A stretch of 32,014 nt of DNA, from contig CANBJR010000027.1 of NCBI GenBank assembly GCA_947369085.1, forward strand, positions 1 to 32,014. The letters run 5' to 3'. Of this stretch, positions 16,129-23,861 are shown one piece after another. Below the pieces are notes generated by a model. It did not search any database. It was not told the DNA's origin and was given only the letters and a program-made list of their open reading frames with translations. Source of the DNA: an uncultured Clostridia bacterium (GTDB lineage: Bacteria; Bacillota; Clostridia; Oscillospirales; Acutalibacteraceae). The stretch's first letter is position 1, and every line of letters starts with the position of its first letter. The position numbers and the translations under genes were made by a program.

Positions 16129-17523
16129 ATGCTTACTTCAAGCTACAAAAACAACCTTACAGAAATAAAAAATGCCCTGCGAAGTGACAAAAGCTTTGAC
16201 CTCGTAGAGCGTGATTTGTTTATCGGCGGCAGAAACGCCGCAATGTTTTTTGTTGACGGATTTATAAAGGACGACATAGCCGAAAAAATTCTTGAATATT
16301 TTTATAAAAATCTCAAAGAAGAAAATTTCTCATCAGCGGAACACTTTTCAAAAAGTGCCGTTCCGTATGTTGAGGTGGAGGTTTCCGCAGATATAAATAA
16401 AATCTGCACAGATGTATTAAGCGGAATTTCGGCTCTGATTGTCGAGGGTCTTGACAAAGCAATACTGCTTGACACACGAACCTATCCTCAGCGTGAAACG
16501 GGCGAGCCCGACAATGATAAGGTGCTTAGAGGAAGTCACGATGGTTTTGTTGAAACACTTATTTTAAACACTGCACTTATACGCCGAAGAATCCGTGACA
16601 CCGACTTAACCGTTCAATCCTTTAAAATAGGAAGCCGTTCACAAACCGATGTGGCTGTTCTCTATATGGAATCAAAAGCAGATAAAAAATTCCTCAAGGA
16701 GCTTACCAAAAGGCTCAATTCAATAAAAACACCGTCGCTCACAATGAACCAGCAAAGCCTGATTGAGGCTCTTTACAAGCGTGTGTGGTACAATCCGTTT
16801 CCAAAGGTAAAATACACAGAACGTCCCGACACCGCCGCGTCAGCCATACTTGAGGGCAACATTGTGATTTTGGTTGACAACGCCCCTTCCGCATTGCTTA
16901 TGCCGACCTCTATTTTTGATGTGCTCGAAGAGGCTGACGACTACTATTTTTCACCCGTTGTCGGAACATATCTCAAACTTTCACGCTATTTCATTACAAT
17001 TTTATCGGTTTTCATCACACCGCTGTGGCTTCTTGCACTGCAAAATCCTCAGCAATGCCCCGATATTTTTAAGTTTATCCTTATTGACGAACCTCAAAAC
17101 GTTCCTATTTTCTGGCAGTTAATATTAATGGAAATCGGCATCGACGGTCTGCGCCTTGCCGCCCTCAACACACCAAATTCGCTAACAATACCGCTTAGCA
17201 TAATCGGCGCAATTGCTTTAAGCGAATTTGCCGTAGAATCAGGTTGGGTGTGTATGGAAGCTATACTTTATATGGCGATCGTAACGGTTGCAAACTACAC
17301 ACAGCCTAACTACGAGCTTGGCTACAGCCTGAAATTTTGTAGGGTGCTGTTACTTTGCCTGACATATATATTTAATATATGGGGCTTTATTGCGGCGTTT
17401 GTAATTAATCTTCTTTTAATCTGTTTTAACAGAACGCTGTCGGGCAAAAGCTATCTTTATCCTTTGATTCCGTTTAACGCAGGTGAATTTCTTCGCAAAA
17501 TAATCCGAGTGAGGAGCAGGTAA
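16129..17523 (+). CDS. Spore germination protein, GerA/SpoVAF family
   Basis: 464 residues from the ATG at 16129, set by GGAGGT at 16119-16124; the ATG-like start at 16057 would lie in the hairpin. N-terminal cytoplasmic half carries GerA family patterns: 'RDLFIGGRNAAMFFVDGFIKDD', 'LIRRRIRDTDLTVQSFKIGSRSQTDVAVLYM', 'EGNIVILVDNAPSALLMPTS'. The C-terminal half has about five membrane helices (YFITILSVFITPLWLLAL, SLTIPLSIIGAIAL, and others) and 'PFNAGEFLRKIIRVRSR' at the end. Its shape fits SpoVAF or a GerAA-type receptor subunit in the inner spore membrane. No GerAB or GerAC partner is adjacent. Its stop codon abuts the stop of the convergent transferase gene. Confidence 0.88.
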   Translation: MLTSSYKNNLTEIKNALRSDKSFDLVERDLFIGGRNAAMFFVDGFIKDDIAEKILEYFYKNLKEENFSSAEHFSKSAVPYVEVEVSADINKICTDVLSGISALIVEGLDKAILLDTRTYPQRETGEPDNDKVLRGSHDGFVETLILNTALIRRRIRDTDLTVQSFKIGSRSQTDVAVLYMESKADKKFLKELTKRLNSIKTPSLTMNQQSLIEALYKRVWYNPFPKVKYTERPDTAASAILEGNIVILVDNAPSALLMPTSIFDVLEEADDYYFSPVVGTYLKLSRYFITILSVFITPLWLLALQNPQQCPDIFKFILIDEPQNVPIFWQLILMEIGIDGLRLAALNTPNSLTIPLSIIGAIALSEFAVESGWVCMEAILYMAIVTVANYTQPNYELGYSLKFCRVLLLCLTYIFNIWGFIAAFVINLLLICFNRTLSGKSYLYPLIPFNAGEFLRKIIRVRSR

Positions 17524-18531
17524 CTACATCAACAGCTTTCTTGCTTTCATCACAACTTCGGCACAAAAATTCGTGGCTGATTTAAACGTGTAGTCAAACT
17601 CGCCTGCCCATGTCTTAACCTCTCCGTTAAATCCCTGCTTGAATCTGTACACTCCGTAATTGCGGTGTATTTCATCATACCAATACGGCACACCGCAAAA
17701 ATCATATATCCGCCTGCCTCGCTCGGCGGCATACCTTATCATATTCCACTGCATAAGGTAGTTAGGCATAAGTTTGCGCAAATTGTCCGACGAACAGCCG
17801 TAAACATAGCTCACGGTATCGGCGTAGTCAATAAACAGCGCACCCGACAGCGGTATTTCATCGTAATAGCACATACAAAGACCTGCACTCTCCCCGAACG
17901 CGTCAAGTATTTTTGCAAAATACTCCTTTGTCCTCATATCAAATCCGTCACGGGCAGACGTTTGTTTCATAAGGCTGTCAAAATCTCCAAGAGCTTCCTT
18001 ACCGCAGAACTTACATTGAACACCCTTTCTTTCGGCAAGTCTTATGTTATATCTGCATTTCGGCTTGAATGACTCAAAAATCTCCTGCGCAGTCCTGCCC
18101 TTTAGCTCTATTCTGTAATTTTCTCTGCACTGCGTATTCTCATAACCGACCTTTTCGCCGTGATATACAAAACCAAGCGATTTAAAGTTTTCAATAGCTT
18201 CAAAGTCGTTCTCATCAATCAGCGGGTCAATTTTAAGCGTATACGCTCTGTGCTTTTTAGCAATCAGCTTTACCTGCTCAAAAATAAGATTTAATGCATT
18301 TCTGTCGTGAAAGTCGCACACAGGACCTCTCGGAGCATAAAGCATTGAGGTCTTAAGAAACGGAATTTTTTTAACCAAAATCAGCATTGTGCCTACTGTA
18401 TTTCCGTTTCTATCATTTGCAATGATGTGCTCGCTGCTCCAGTTATCCTTAACCCTTGTCCAGCGTGATGACTGAGTAAAGCTTCCGTTTATATTTTTCG
18501 AACAAAAATTCTCGTATTCATTTATATCCAT
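17524..18531 (-). CDS. FemAB/FemX-type aminoacyl transferase (peptidoglycan bridge)
   Basis: 335 residues from the ATG at 18531, with GGGAGG 8 bases upstream; the longer GTG frame starts inside the palindrome. Two GNAT-like domains: the first has 'FLKTSMLYAPRGPVCDFHD', the second 'KPKCRYNIRLAERKGVQCKF' and 'GALFIDYADTVSYVYGCSSDNLRKLMPNYLMQWNMIRYA'. It ends with 'YDFCGVPYWYDEIHRNYGVYRFKQGFNGEVKTWAGEFDY', the classic FemX/MurM tail. The family uses aminoacyl-tRNA to add the first residue of the interpeptide bridge to lipid II. The substrate amino acid cannot be read from sequence. Confidence 0.88.
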   Translation of the reverse strand: MDINEYENFCSKNINGSFTQSSRWTRVKDNWSSEHIIANDRNGNTVGTMLILVKKIPFLKTSMLYAPRGPVCDFHDRNALNLIFEQVKLIAKKHRAYTLKIDPLIDENDFEAIENFKSLGFVYHGEKVGYENTQCRENYRIELKGRTAQEIFESFKPKCRYNIRLAERKGVQCKFCGKEALGDFDSLMKQTSARDGFDMRTKEYFAKILDAFGESAGLCMCYYDEIPLSGALFIDYADTVSYVYGCSSDNLRKLMPNYLMQWNMIRYAAERGRRIYDFCGVPYWYDEIHRNYGVYRFKQGFNGEVKTWAGEFDYTFKSATNFCAEVVMKARKLLM

Positions 18532-18536
18532 AAAAT

Positions 18537-18578
18537 AAGCCTCCCGTAAATTGTATAACTCAATTATACGGGAGGCTT
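18537..18578 (-). promoter_or_regulatory. Long palindrome containing the ribosome binding site of the FemX-type gene
   Basis: Perfect 12-bp arms (18537-18548 and 18567-18578), extendable by 5 bp across a one-base bulge. The downstream arm on the minus strand contains the GGGAGG of the transferase gene; the upstream arm contains its complement CCTCCC. In RNA the stem would hide the ribosome binding site. A TATAAT-like box also lies in the loop side (near 18568-18563); if used as a -10, the transcript would lack the upstream arm and the palindrome would act as a DNA operator instead. Confidence 0.55.
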
Positions 18579-18643
18579 GTTTCACACTTCATTCAAAGTT
18601 GTATACTTTTTGTAAACTTACCGATTTGTGTGCCAAAACGACT

Positions 18644-19408
18644 TTACTCGTCTGTATAATTTTCGACAACACCGCTTTGTATATTACGCATATTGTAATA
18701 ATCCACACCAAAAACATTTAAATTAAAGTAGTCGGGTTTAATACCAATATATGGAGATACGCTGTCATCGTCCAAACTCAAATCGTAATATTTGCTTAGT
18801 CCTCTTACAACATCTTCATAAAGCACAGTATAATCGCCGTTTGCATCATAAAAAGGATTTTCGTCATTCTCATAATCATAATTCGGTATGTCGCCGTTTA
18901 CAAGAATATTAAACTGATACACCTTGTCGGTTTTGCGGTCAAACAAAATTTTAGCTTCTGTAAAATCACTGCCGTAAAATTCAACATACATAAGTCTAGC
19001 CGAAACAGGTACTCCGTCAACTGCACCGCTGACTATCACCGTTTCAAAAAAAGCAGGCTTTTTTTCTACGTCATTCATAAGCAAATCAATTGCAGAAACT
19101 GCGTAATCAGACTCCTTAAGCGATTTCTTAAGCGGATATAAAGCACCGTAAACAAGTTGAAGCAGAGTAAAATCCGATATTTCCTCCCTGTCGCCAATCC
19201 ATATTGCATTTCCCGAAAATATCAAATCATTAAGCTGTTTAATTGAATTCGTGCTTTCAGTATCCTTATTGATTGCAAGCTTTTCAGGATTTGCTTTGCT
19301 TTTCTTTGAATCATTTACACTGTAATAGAAGTAGGGCAATGCGACAATTGAAAAGGTAACAATAACCGAAAGCAATGTACATAATATATATTTAACTTTC
19401 GTTTTCAT
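18644..19408 (-). CDS. Predicted membrane-anchored extracytoplasmic protein, third gene of the two-component operon
   Basis: 254 residues from the ATG at 19408, with GGGAGG upstream; the longer frame to 19486 lies within the kinase gene. It overlaps the kinase by 17 bases, so translation is coupled. N-terminal membrane anchor (KYILCTLLSVIVTFSIVALPYFYYS) followed by a soluble outside domain with 'LKESDYAVSAIDLLM', 'TVIVSGAVDGVPVSARLMYVEF' and 'DRKTDKVYQFNILVNGD'. I recognise no family. As the last gene of a kinase operon it may be a sensor partner or a target. Function unknown. Confidence 0.7.
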   Translation of the reverse strand: MKTKVKYILCTLLSVIVTFSIVALPYFYYSVNDSKKSKANPEKLAINKDTESTNSIKQLNDLIFSGNAIWIGDREEISDFTLLQLVYGALYPLKKSLKESDYAVSAIDLLMNDVEKKPAFFETVIVSGAVDGVPVSARLMYVEFYGSDFTEAKILFDRKTDKVYQFNILVNGDIPNYDYENDENPFYDANGDYTVLYEDVVRGLSKYYDLSLDDDSVSPYIGIKPDYFNLNVFGVDYYNMRNIQSGVVENYTDE

Positions 19409-20819
19409 AGCTTTCTCCCTCCCTTTCGATTGACGAAACTGCAACATCAAACTGCACCGTTGTACCGACGCTTTCCTTACTTTCAATTGTCAGCTTTGAA
19501 TTATGCAGACGTGCAATCTCATTGCACAAAGCAAGTCCAAGCCCTGCACCGCCCATTTTTCTTGAGCGTGACTTATCAATCATATAAAACGGCTGAATAA
19601 TTTTTTCTAATTCAGCTTTCGGGATTCCCCTGCCGCAGTCAGCCACCGAAAATCTGTATCTGTCGCCGTCAATCTTACCGAAAAGGGTGATCCCCTGTCC
19701 TTTTTGCGATGCTTTGCATGCATTGTCAATGAGGTTGTAGAGGAGTGTTTTCAGCAGTGACGGCTCTGCAAATATGTATGCTTTTTCATATTTTACATGT
19801 AACTTCAAGCCGTACTTTTTCAGCAGAAATGCAACGCTTCCCCTTAACTCTTTTATTAAATGCTCTGTATTTAAATTCACACATTTTATGTCGCTGTTTT
19901 CCATTACGATAATTTCAAGCAGATTTGCCGACAGCTTTTCAAGCCTTTTGCCCTCTCTGTAAATGTAATCGGCACATTCTCTGCGTTTGTCTGCGTCAAG
20001 CTCATAGGTTCTGAGCATATCTGCATAACCTATAACGGAGGTCAGCGGAGTTTTTAATTCGTGGGTAAAGTTTGCGACAAAATCATCTCTGTCCTGTGCC
20101 GCTTTTTTCAGCTTGTCCGTGTAGCTTTCAATATTTTCCGCCATCGTATTAAAGTTCTCTGAAAGTTCTCTTACCTCTCCTGTGCTTGACATTTCAACAC
20201 GCTTTGAAAAATTTCCTCCTGCAATTTCTTTTGCCGCATCCGAAAGCTTAACAAGCGGTCTTGTCAGAAATTTTGAAAAAAGCACAAGCACAAGCGATGA
20301 AACCATAGCCACAATCAAAAGAATAATTCGGAAAATTCCGCAGTAACTGTCACGGTTAAAATATATCTCGCTTATATCGGTAAGCGTTTCAACGTACAAA
20401 TCACGATTAGAAATTGAAATATGACTTACCGCCTGAAAATAGTGTCTGCCCTTGCTCTGAGCAATTCGGTGAGAACGCATATCCTTATCAATCGCTGTAA
20501 TAAACGTGATGTCGTCAAACTCGGTAAGTTGGGTTGCATTTCCGATTTTAACCTCTGTATCGGCAGAGCTTCCCGAAACCTGCTGCAAAAAGTTGTTTAT
20601 AATATAGTCGAAAGAATTTTTTCCGTAACCCATCGTGTCGGCATTTGAGCAGGTTGCATACAACGAAAGCGTTATGTAGCTGTTGTTATCGTTAAGCGTG
20701 CTTGTCTTTTCCTCAAGACTGCTTGTAAAAACCGCATTTATCAGCAAAAAACCGCCGATACCAAAGGAAACGATTATCATTATAAATGAAACAAAAAATA
20801 TCTTCCACGCAAATTTCAA
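19392..20819 (-). CDS. Sensor histidine kinase with HAMP domain
   Basis: 475 residues. TTG start with GGGGG 7 bases upstream; overlaps the response regulator by four bases (TTGA). Membrane helix 1 at about 5-30, extracytoplasmic sensor about 31-160, helix 2 about 161-183, then HAMP (FLTRPLVKLSDAAKEIAGGNF...). HisKA has phosphoacceptor His253 in ANFTHELKTP. The ATPase domain has the N box NLIDNACKAS (N366), DCGRGIP and GGAGLGLAL. All catalytic motifs are intact. The sensed signal is not deducible. Confidence 0.93.
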   Translation of the reverse strand: MKFAWKIFFVSFIMIIVSFGIGGFLLINAVFTSSLEEKTSTLNDNNSYITLSLYATCSNADTMGYGKNSFDYIINNFLQQVSGSSADTEVKIGNATQLTEFDDITFITAIDKDMRSHRIAQSKGRHYFQAVSHISISNRDLYVETLTDISEIYFNRDSYCGIFRIILLIVAMVSSLVLVLFSKFLTRPLVKLSDAAKEIAGGNFSKRVEMSSTGEVRELSENFNTMAENIESYTDKLKKAAQDRDDFVANFTHELKTPLTSVIGYADMLRTYELDADKRRECADYIYREGKRLEKLSANLLEIIVMENSDIKCVNLNTEHLIKELRGSVAFLLKKYGLKLHVKYEKAYIFAEPSLLKTLLYNLIDNACKASQKGQGITLFGKIDGDRYRFSVADCGRGIPKAELEKIIQPFYMIDKSRSRKMGGAGLGLALCNEIARLHNSKLTIESKESVGTTVQFDVAVSSIEREGESYENES

Positions 20820-21481
20820 ATCTTTTCCCCCTCAATATATCTGTAACCGACCTTGTACACCGACTGAATACAGTCCTTAATTCTGAGTTTTTTTCTAAGC
20901 CTTTGAATATGCAAATCAACTGTTCTTGTATCGCCCATAAACGGTTCGTGCCACACCTGCTCATAAATGGTTTCACGGTACAGCGCAATATTTTTATTCT
21001 TTACAAACAACAGCAAAAGCTCGTATTCCTTTAGGGTAAGTTCAACAATCTCGCCGTTTTTTCTTACAATTCTCGAGTTTGTGTCAATGGTTATGCCGCC
21101 CGATTTAATAATCTGCGAAGCCTTGTTGTATCTGCGCAGCACCGTTTCAACCCTTGCCTGCAATTCCGCAACGTCAAACGGCTTTGTTATATAATCGTCT
21201 GCACCGAGCTTTAACCCCTTTACCTTATCGGCAACGCTGTTTTTGGCTGTGATAAAAATTACGGGAGTATTGTAATTTTCAATGTATTCAATAAGTTCAA
21301 AGCCGTCAATCCCGGGAAGCATTACGTCAAGAAGAATCAAATCGTACCTGTTCTGCTCAATCATATCCGCGCCCTTTTCGCCGTCCTCTGCCGTTTCGCA
21401 TATATATCCGAGAGGCGAAAGAGCCATTGCAATCAGCTTTGAAATATGCTCTTCGTCCTCAACAATAAGTATTTTTGTCAT
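20816..21481 (-). CDS. OmpR-family response regulator
   Basis: 221 residues. Receiver domain with acidic pair ED at 8-9, phosphoacceptor Asp52 in LLDVMLPG, Thr in FITAK and Lys in DDYITKPFD. The C-terminal winged helix has 'LTLKEYELLLLFVKNKN' and 'GDTRTVDLHIQRLRKKLRI'. GGAGG lies 5 bases before the ATG. First gene of an operon with the kinase and the membrane protein. It binds DNA as a dimer and controls genes not identified here. Confidence 0.95.
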   Translation of the reverse strand: MTKILIVEDEEHISKLIAMALSPLGYICETAEDGEKGADMIEQNRYDLILLDVMLPGIDGFELIEYIENYNTPVIFITAKNSVADKVKGLKLGADDYITKPFDVAELQARVETVLRRYNKASQIIKSGGITIDTNSRIVRKNGEIVELTLKEYELLLLFVKNKNIALYRETIYEQVWHEPFMGDTRTVDLHIQRLRKKLRIKDCIQSVYKVGYRYIEGEKI

Positions 21482-21541
21482 TTTAGCCTCCTGCTATTAT
21501 GAAATTAAATCATCAAGTATGATAATTGATTTTACTAAATT

Positions 21542-21570
21542 ATTATACCATAATTTAGCCCGTTTTTCAA
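21542..21570 (-). promoter_or_regulatory. Promoter of the two-component operon
   Basis: On the minus strand TTGAAA (21570-21565), 17 bases, TATAAT (21547-21542) with an extended TGG before the -10. The spacer contains CGGGCTAAAT. A related AGCGGGCTAAAAACGGGG occurs inverted at about 21623-21640, so a regulator or the phage attachment site may use this element. Confidence 0.6.
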
Positions 21571-21660
21571 TGCCTGAAAACCCCGATATTTTCAGGGTTG
21601 TTCAATATATAATGCTATGTGAAGCGGGCTAAAAACGGGGTAATTAGTAACAAATTAGTA

Positions 21661-22668
21661 TCAGATTTTCTTCAAATACTTCTTGTCAACTGCCCCCGTT
21701 ACTGCCCCGGTTTTCTGCGTGGAGATAACCGCCCTATTGCCGTTCAGTTCCCGCAAATAAAGGGTGGAAGAATAAACCCACGAAGCGAATTTTGAAGTTC
21801 CACCATATACCGGGGCATTTGCATCCAGCTTCACCTTATCACCAACCGAAAGGGAAGCCGCTGCTGTTCCGCTGGAAGAAACAGCTTCACCCTTTTCAGT
21901 AGTGATATAGGTATCAAATCCGGCTGCTTTCAGCTTTGCCGCCATATTGTCAGCATTTTCCTTCTTACTGTATGCCCCAACCTGAATTTTATACAAGCCG
22001 CCAGCCTTCACCATATAAGTATCAAAGCCCGCCGCCTTTACCTTTGCAAGCTGTAAATCGGCGTTTGCTTTGTTCTTATATGCCCCGGTCTGTACCCGGT
22101 AAAGAGTACCGGAAGGGGAAGGTTGCGGGGTTTCGCCGCCCAAACGGGAAGTAACCTTTGCCGCAAGATCACCCAAACGATTATAAAGCCAATCGCCGGG
22201 GCAACTCTTATTTGCAAACCAGCGGTGAACGGTGATAATCATTTCATCCGCTTTCGGCTCATAGGAAAGGGTTTTGTCCTTATCCCCGAACCAAAGCAAT
22301 TTTTTCTTCCCGTTACGCTTGCAAATATCGGTGCAAAGGTCAATCAGGGCGGCATATACCGCATCCGTCATTGCATAAGGGGCGGTTTTATCGGAAGAAC
22401 ATTCGATTGTAACCGCCCGCTGATCGTTGGCATTGCTGGAAGAACACCACGAACGGTTTTTTTCTTCAACACAAAGGGAAATTCGCCCATCCGTGCCAAT
22501 CCCATAATTGCAGCTTGCCCCCCTTCCAGCCGGGAAGCAATCACAAATTCTTTCACAAGAAAGCTGCCCTACTACACAATGGGGGGTGATCCGGTCAATA
22601 CCGTGTGTTCTCTGCCCGCTGTGGTTCGGTGAAAGTTTGGTGTAAACCACCAAAGGGGAATTACTCAT
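21661..22668 (-). CDS. N-acetylmuramoyl-L-alanine amidase with SPOR and SH3-like domains (endolysin)
   Basis: 335 residues from ATG 22668 (GAGG 9 bases upstream; overlaps the holin by 8 bases). Amidase_2/PGRP-type catalytic domain about 1-170: zinc ligands likely in ITPHCVVG and in TVHRWFANKSCPGDWL. Two 35-residue halves follow, RVQTGAYKNKANADLQLAKV and KIQVGAYSKKENADNMAAKL, together one SPOR domain. The end is an SH3-like module (SVGDKVKLDANAPVYGG). It cuts the bond between MurNAc and L-Ala to lyse the host. SPOR normally binds denuded glycan. Confidence 0.92.
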   Translation of the reverse strand: MSNSPLVVYTKLSPNHSGQRTHGIDRITPHCVVGQLSCERICDCFPAGRGASCNYGIGTDGRISLCVEEKNRSWCSSSNANDQRAVTIECSSDKTAPYAMTDAVYAALIDLCTDICKRNGKKKLLWFGDKDKTLSYEPKADEMIITVHRWFANKSCPGDWLYNRLGDLAAKVTSRLGGETPQPSPSGTLYRVQTGAYKNKANADLQLAKVKAAGFDTYMVKAGGLYKIQVGAYSKKENADNMAAKLKAAGFDTYITTEKGEAVSSSGTAAASLSVGDKVKLDANAPVYGGTSKFASWVYSSTLYLRELNGNRAVISTQKTGAVTGAVDKKYLKKI

Positions 22669-23092
22669 TTTCTTTGTCCTCACTCTCTGCCTTTTTCTTC
22701 AAAACTTCAATCGCCTTGACGATAACCGAAGGGATAGGCACACCCATCAGCCCCGCATTTTCGATAATGGAAATTGTTTCATTCGCAATGAAGGCAATCA
22801 CAACTGCATCACGAATAAAATTTGAACCCATTACCAAATCAAGGCGGCAAGCTACCAGCACCACAAGAAGGGTTACACCCTTACGGCAAAGCCCCTTCCA
22901 TCCGGCACGGCTTTCAAGCGTTCCATCCGCTGTTTTCTCGCTTGCATGGAACACCCCGGCAACAATAAGCCCGGTCAGGTAATCAATACCCATGAAAATC
23001 ATCAGTGTAATCAAAGCTGCATCCCACCCCCCAAACAGGGAAGCAATGAAGCCGCCGACAACGCCGATTCCCGTACAAATTCCTTCTTTCAT
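22661..23092 (-). CDS. Phage holin (holin_4 / Cp-1 family)
   Basis: 143 residues with AGGAAGATAAGG before the ATG. Three hydrophobic segments (IGVVGGFIASLFGGWDAALI, LITLMIFMGIDYLTGLIVAG, GVTLLVVLVACRLDLVMG) and the signature 'FMGIDYLTGLIVAG...ESRAGWKGLCRKGVTLLVV...NETISIIENAGLMGVPIPSVI'. It forms membrane lesions that release the amidase, and is directly upstream of it. Confidence 0.92.
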   Translation of the reverse strand: MKEGICTGIGVVGGFIASLFGGWDAALITLMIFMGIDYLTGLIVAGVFHASEKTADGTLESRAGWKGLCRKGVTLLVVLVACRLDLVMGSNFIRDAVVIAFIANETISIIENAGLMGVPIPSVIVKAIEVLKKKAESEDKENE

Positions 23093-23127
23093 AACCTTAT
23101 CTTCCTTTCTGTTTTAGATTTATAAGC

Positions 23128-23174
23128 AAAAACCCCTACATAGGGCTTTATATAAGCCTTATATAAGGGTTTTT
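23128..23174. terminator. Stem-loop between late genes and lysis genes
   Basis: AAAAACCC (23128-23135) pairs with GGGTTTTT (23167-23174). The loop holds CTTATATAAG-type palindromes (around 23146-23166). On the minus strand the stem ends in a T-run, so it may partly terminate transcripts before the holin, or act as a processing site. Confidence 0.5.
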
Positions 23175-23194
23175 TACCTATCATTGATAGTTTG

Positions 23195-23617
23195 TTAGGC
23201 TTCTACTTCCCAACCGTACACGCCCGGTTGCCACACATTGTTGTCAACGGTGGATTTCCAAAGCTGATTTTCAAAGGAAACAACATCACCCTTCATATAG
23301 GCATCTGTTGCCCCAAGCGGCTGTGTCCAAATAGAAACGCCTTCATCTGTGAAGCCGATTTTCTTATAAAGGGAAGCCGCCGTGTCCGGTGTCCAGTCCG
23401 CTTGTGAAGTGTGTGCCTGAATAACCTTGTAAAGCTGCGTTTCCCCGTCAGCGTTCACGCCATACTTCACAATCTCATTTTCCGGGTAGGCTTTCATTGC
23501 CGCCCACTCAGGGTAAAGATCAGCAACTTCCATTGCCTTTTCATCCGTCAGGTTTGCCGATTGAACCGACATTTGAACAAAGCGGTTCATCTGCTGTGCA
23601 AGGAAAATTTTATTCAT
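23195..23617 (-). CDS. Late phage protein with CBM5/12-like (chitin-binding type) modules
   Basis: 140 residues. N-terminal helix 'FLAQQMNRFVQMSVQSANLTDEKAMEVADLYPEW'. Two short aromatic modules follow: 'YPENEIVKYGVNADGETQLYKVIQAHTSQADWTPDTA' and 'YMKGDVVSFENQLWKSTVDNNVWQPGVYGWE'. These match the 'Y..GD.V.Y.G.LY......N..W.P' layout of CBM5/12 modules seen in tail-tip accessory proteins of Firmicutes phages. A glycan-binding role at the tail tip is inferred. It overlaps the 82-residue gene upstream by 8 bases. Confidence 0.75.
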   Translation of the reverse strand: MNKIFLAQQMNRFVQMSVQSANLTDEKAMEVADLYPEWAAMKAYPENEIVKYGVNADGETQLYKVIQAHTSQADWTPDTAASLYKKIGFTDEGVSIWTQPLGATDAYMKGDVVSFENQLWKSTVDNNVWQPGVYGWEVEA

Positions 23618-23858
23618 TGTTCGTCACCCCCAAAATCGTATTTACAAGTTCGCCCAACTCTGCATTGTGGGCTGCTTGCTGCAAAATGAATTCATCTTTG
23701 GTGAACTGAATCATGTTGTATTCAAAGCCCACGAATTCATTTTCTTCACCGACATTTTCAGAAACAGCCTGAATGTTGGTGTGCTGCCAAACGCTGAATT
23801 CATCAATCACGATTGGTTCAGGTTTGACGGTGCTTCTTACTTTGCCATAGTCAACCAT
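23610..23858 (-). CDS. Small late phage protein, unknown
   Basis: 82 residues. Its ATG lies three bases after the reverse transcriptase stop, so translation is probably coupled to it. The fold looks mixed: β-type first half (VKPEPIVIDEFSVWQHTNIQAVSENVG), then a helix (MIQFTKDEFILQQAAHNAEL) like the coiled ends of XkdX/YorD-type small tail proteins. It does not look like the four-helix Avd protein of DGRs. No family recognised. Confidence 0.65.
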   Translation of the reverse strand: MVDYGKVRSTVKPEPIVIDEFSVWQHTNIQAVSENVGEENEFVGFEYNMIQFTKDEFILQQAAHNAELGELVNTILGVTNNE

Positions 23859-23861
23859 GTT

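Noticed and set aside
18537..18578. Palindrome before the FemX-type gene as a Rho-independent terminator
   Set aside because: Neither strand shows a T-run directly after the stem, and the ribosome binding site of the gene lies inside it.
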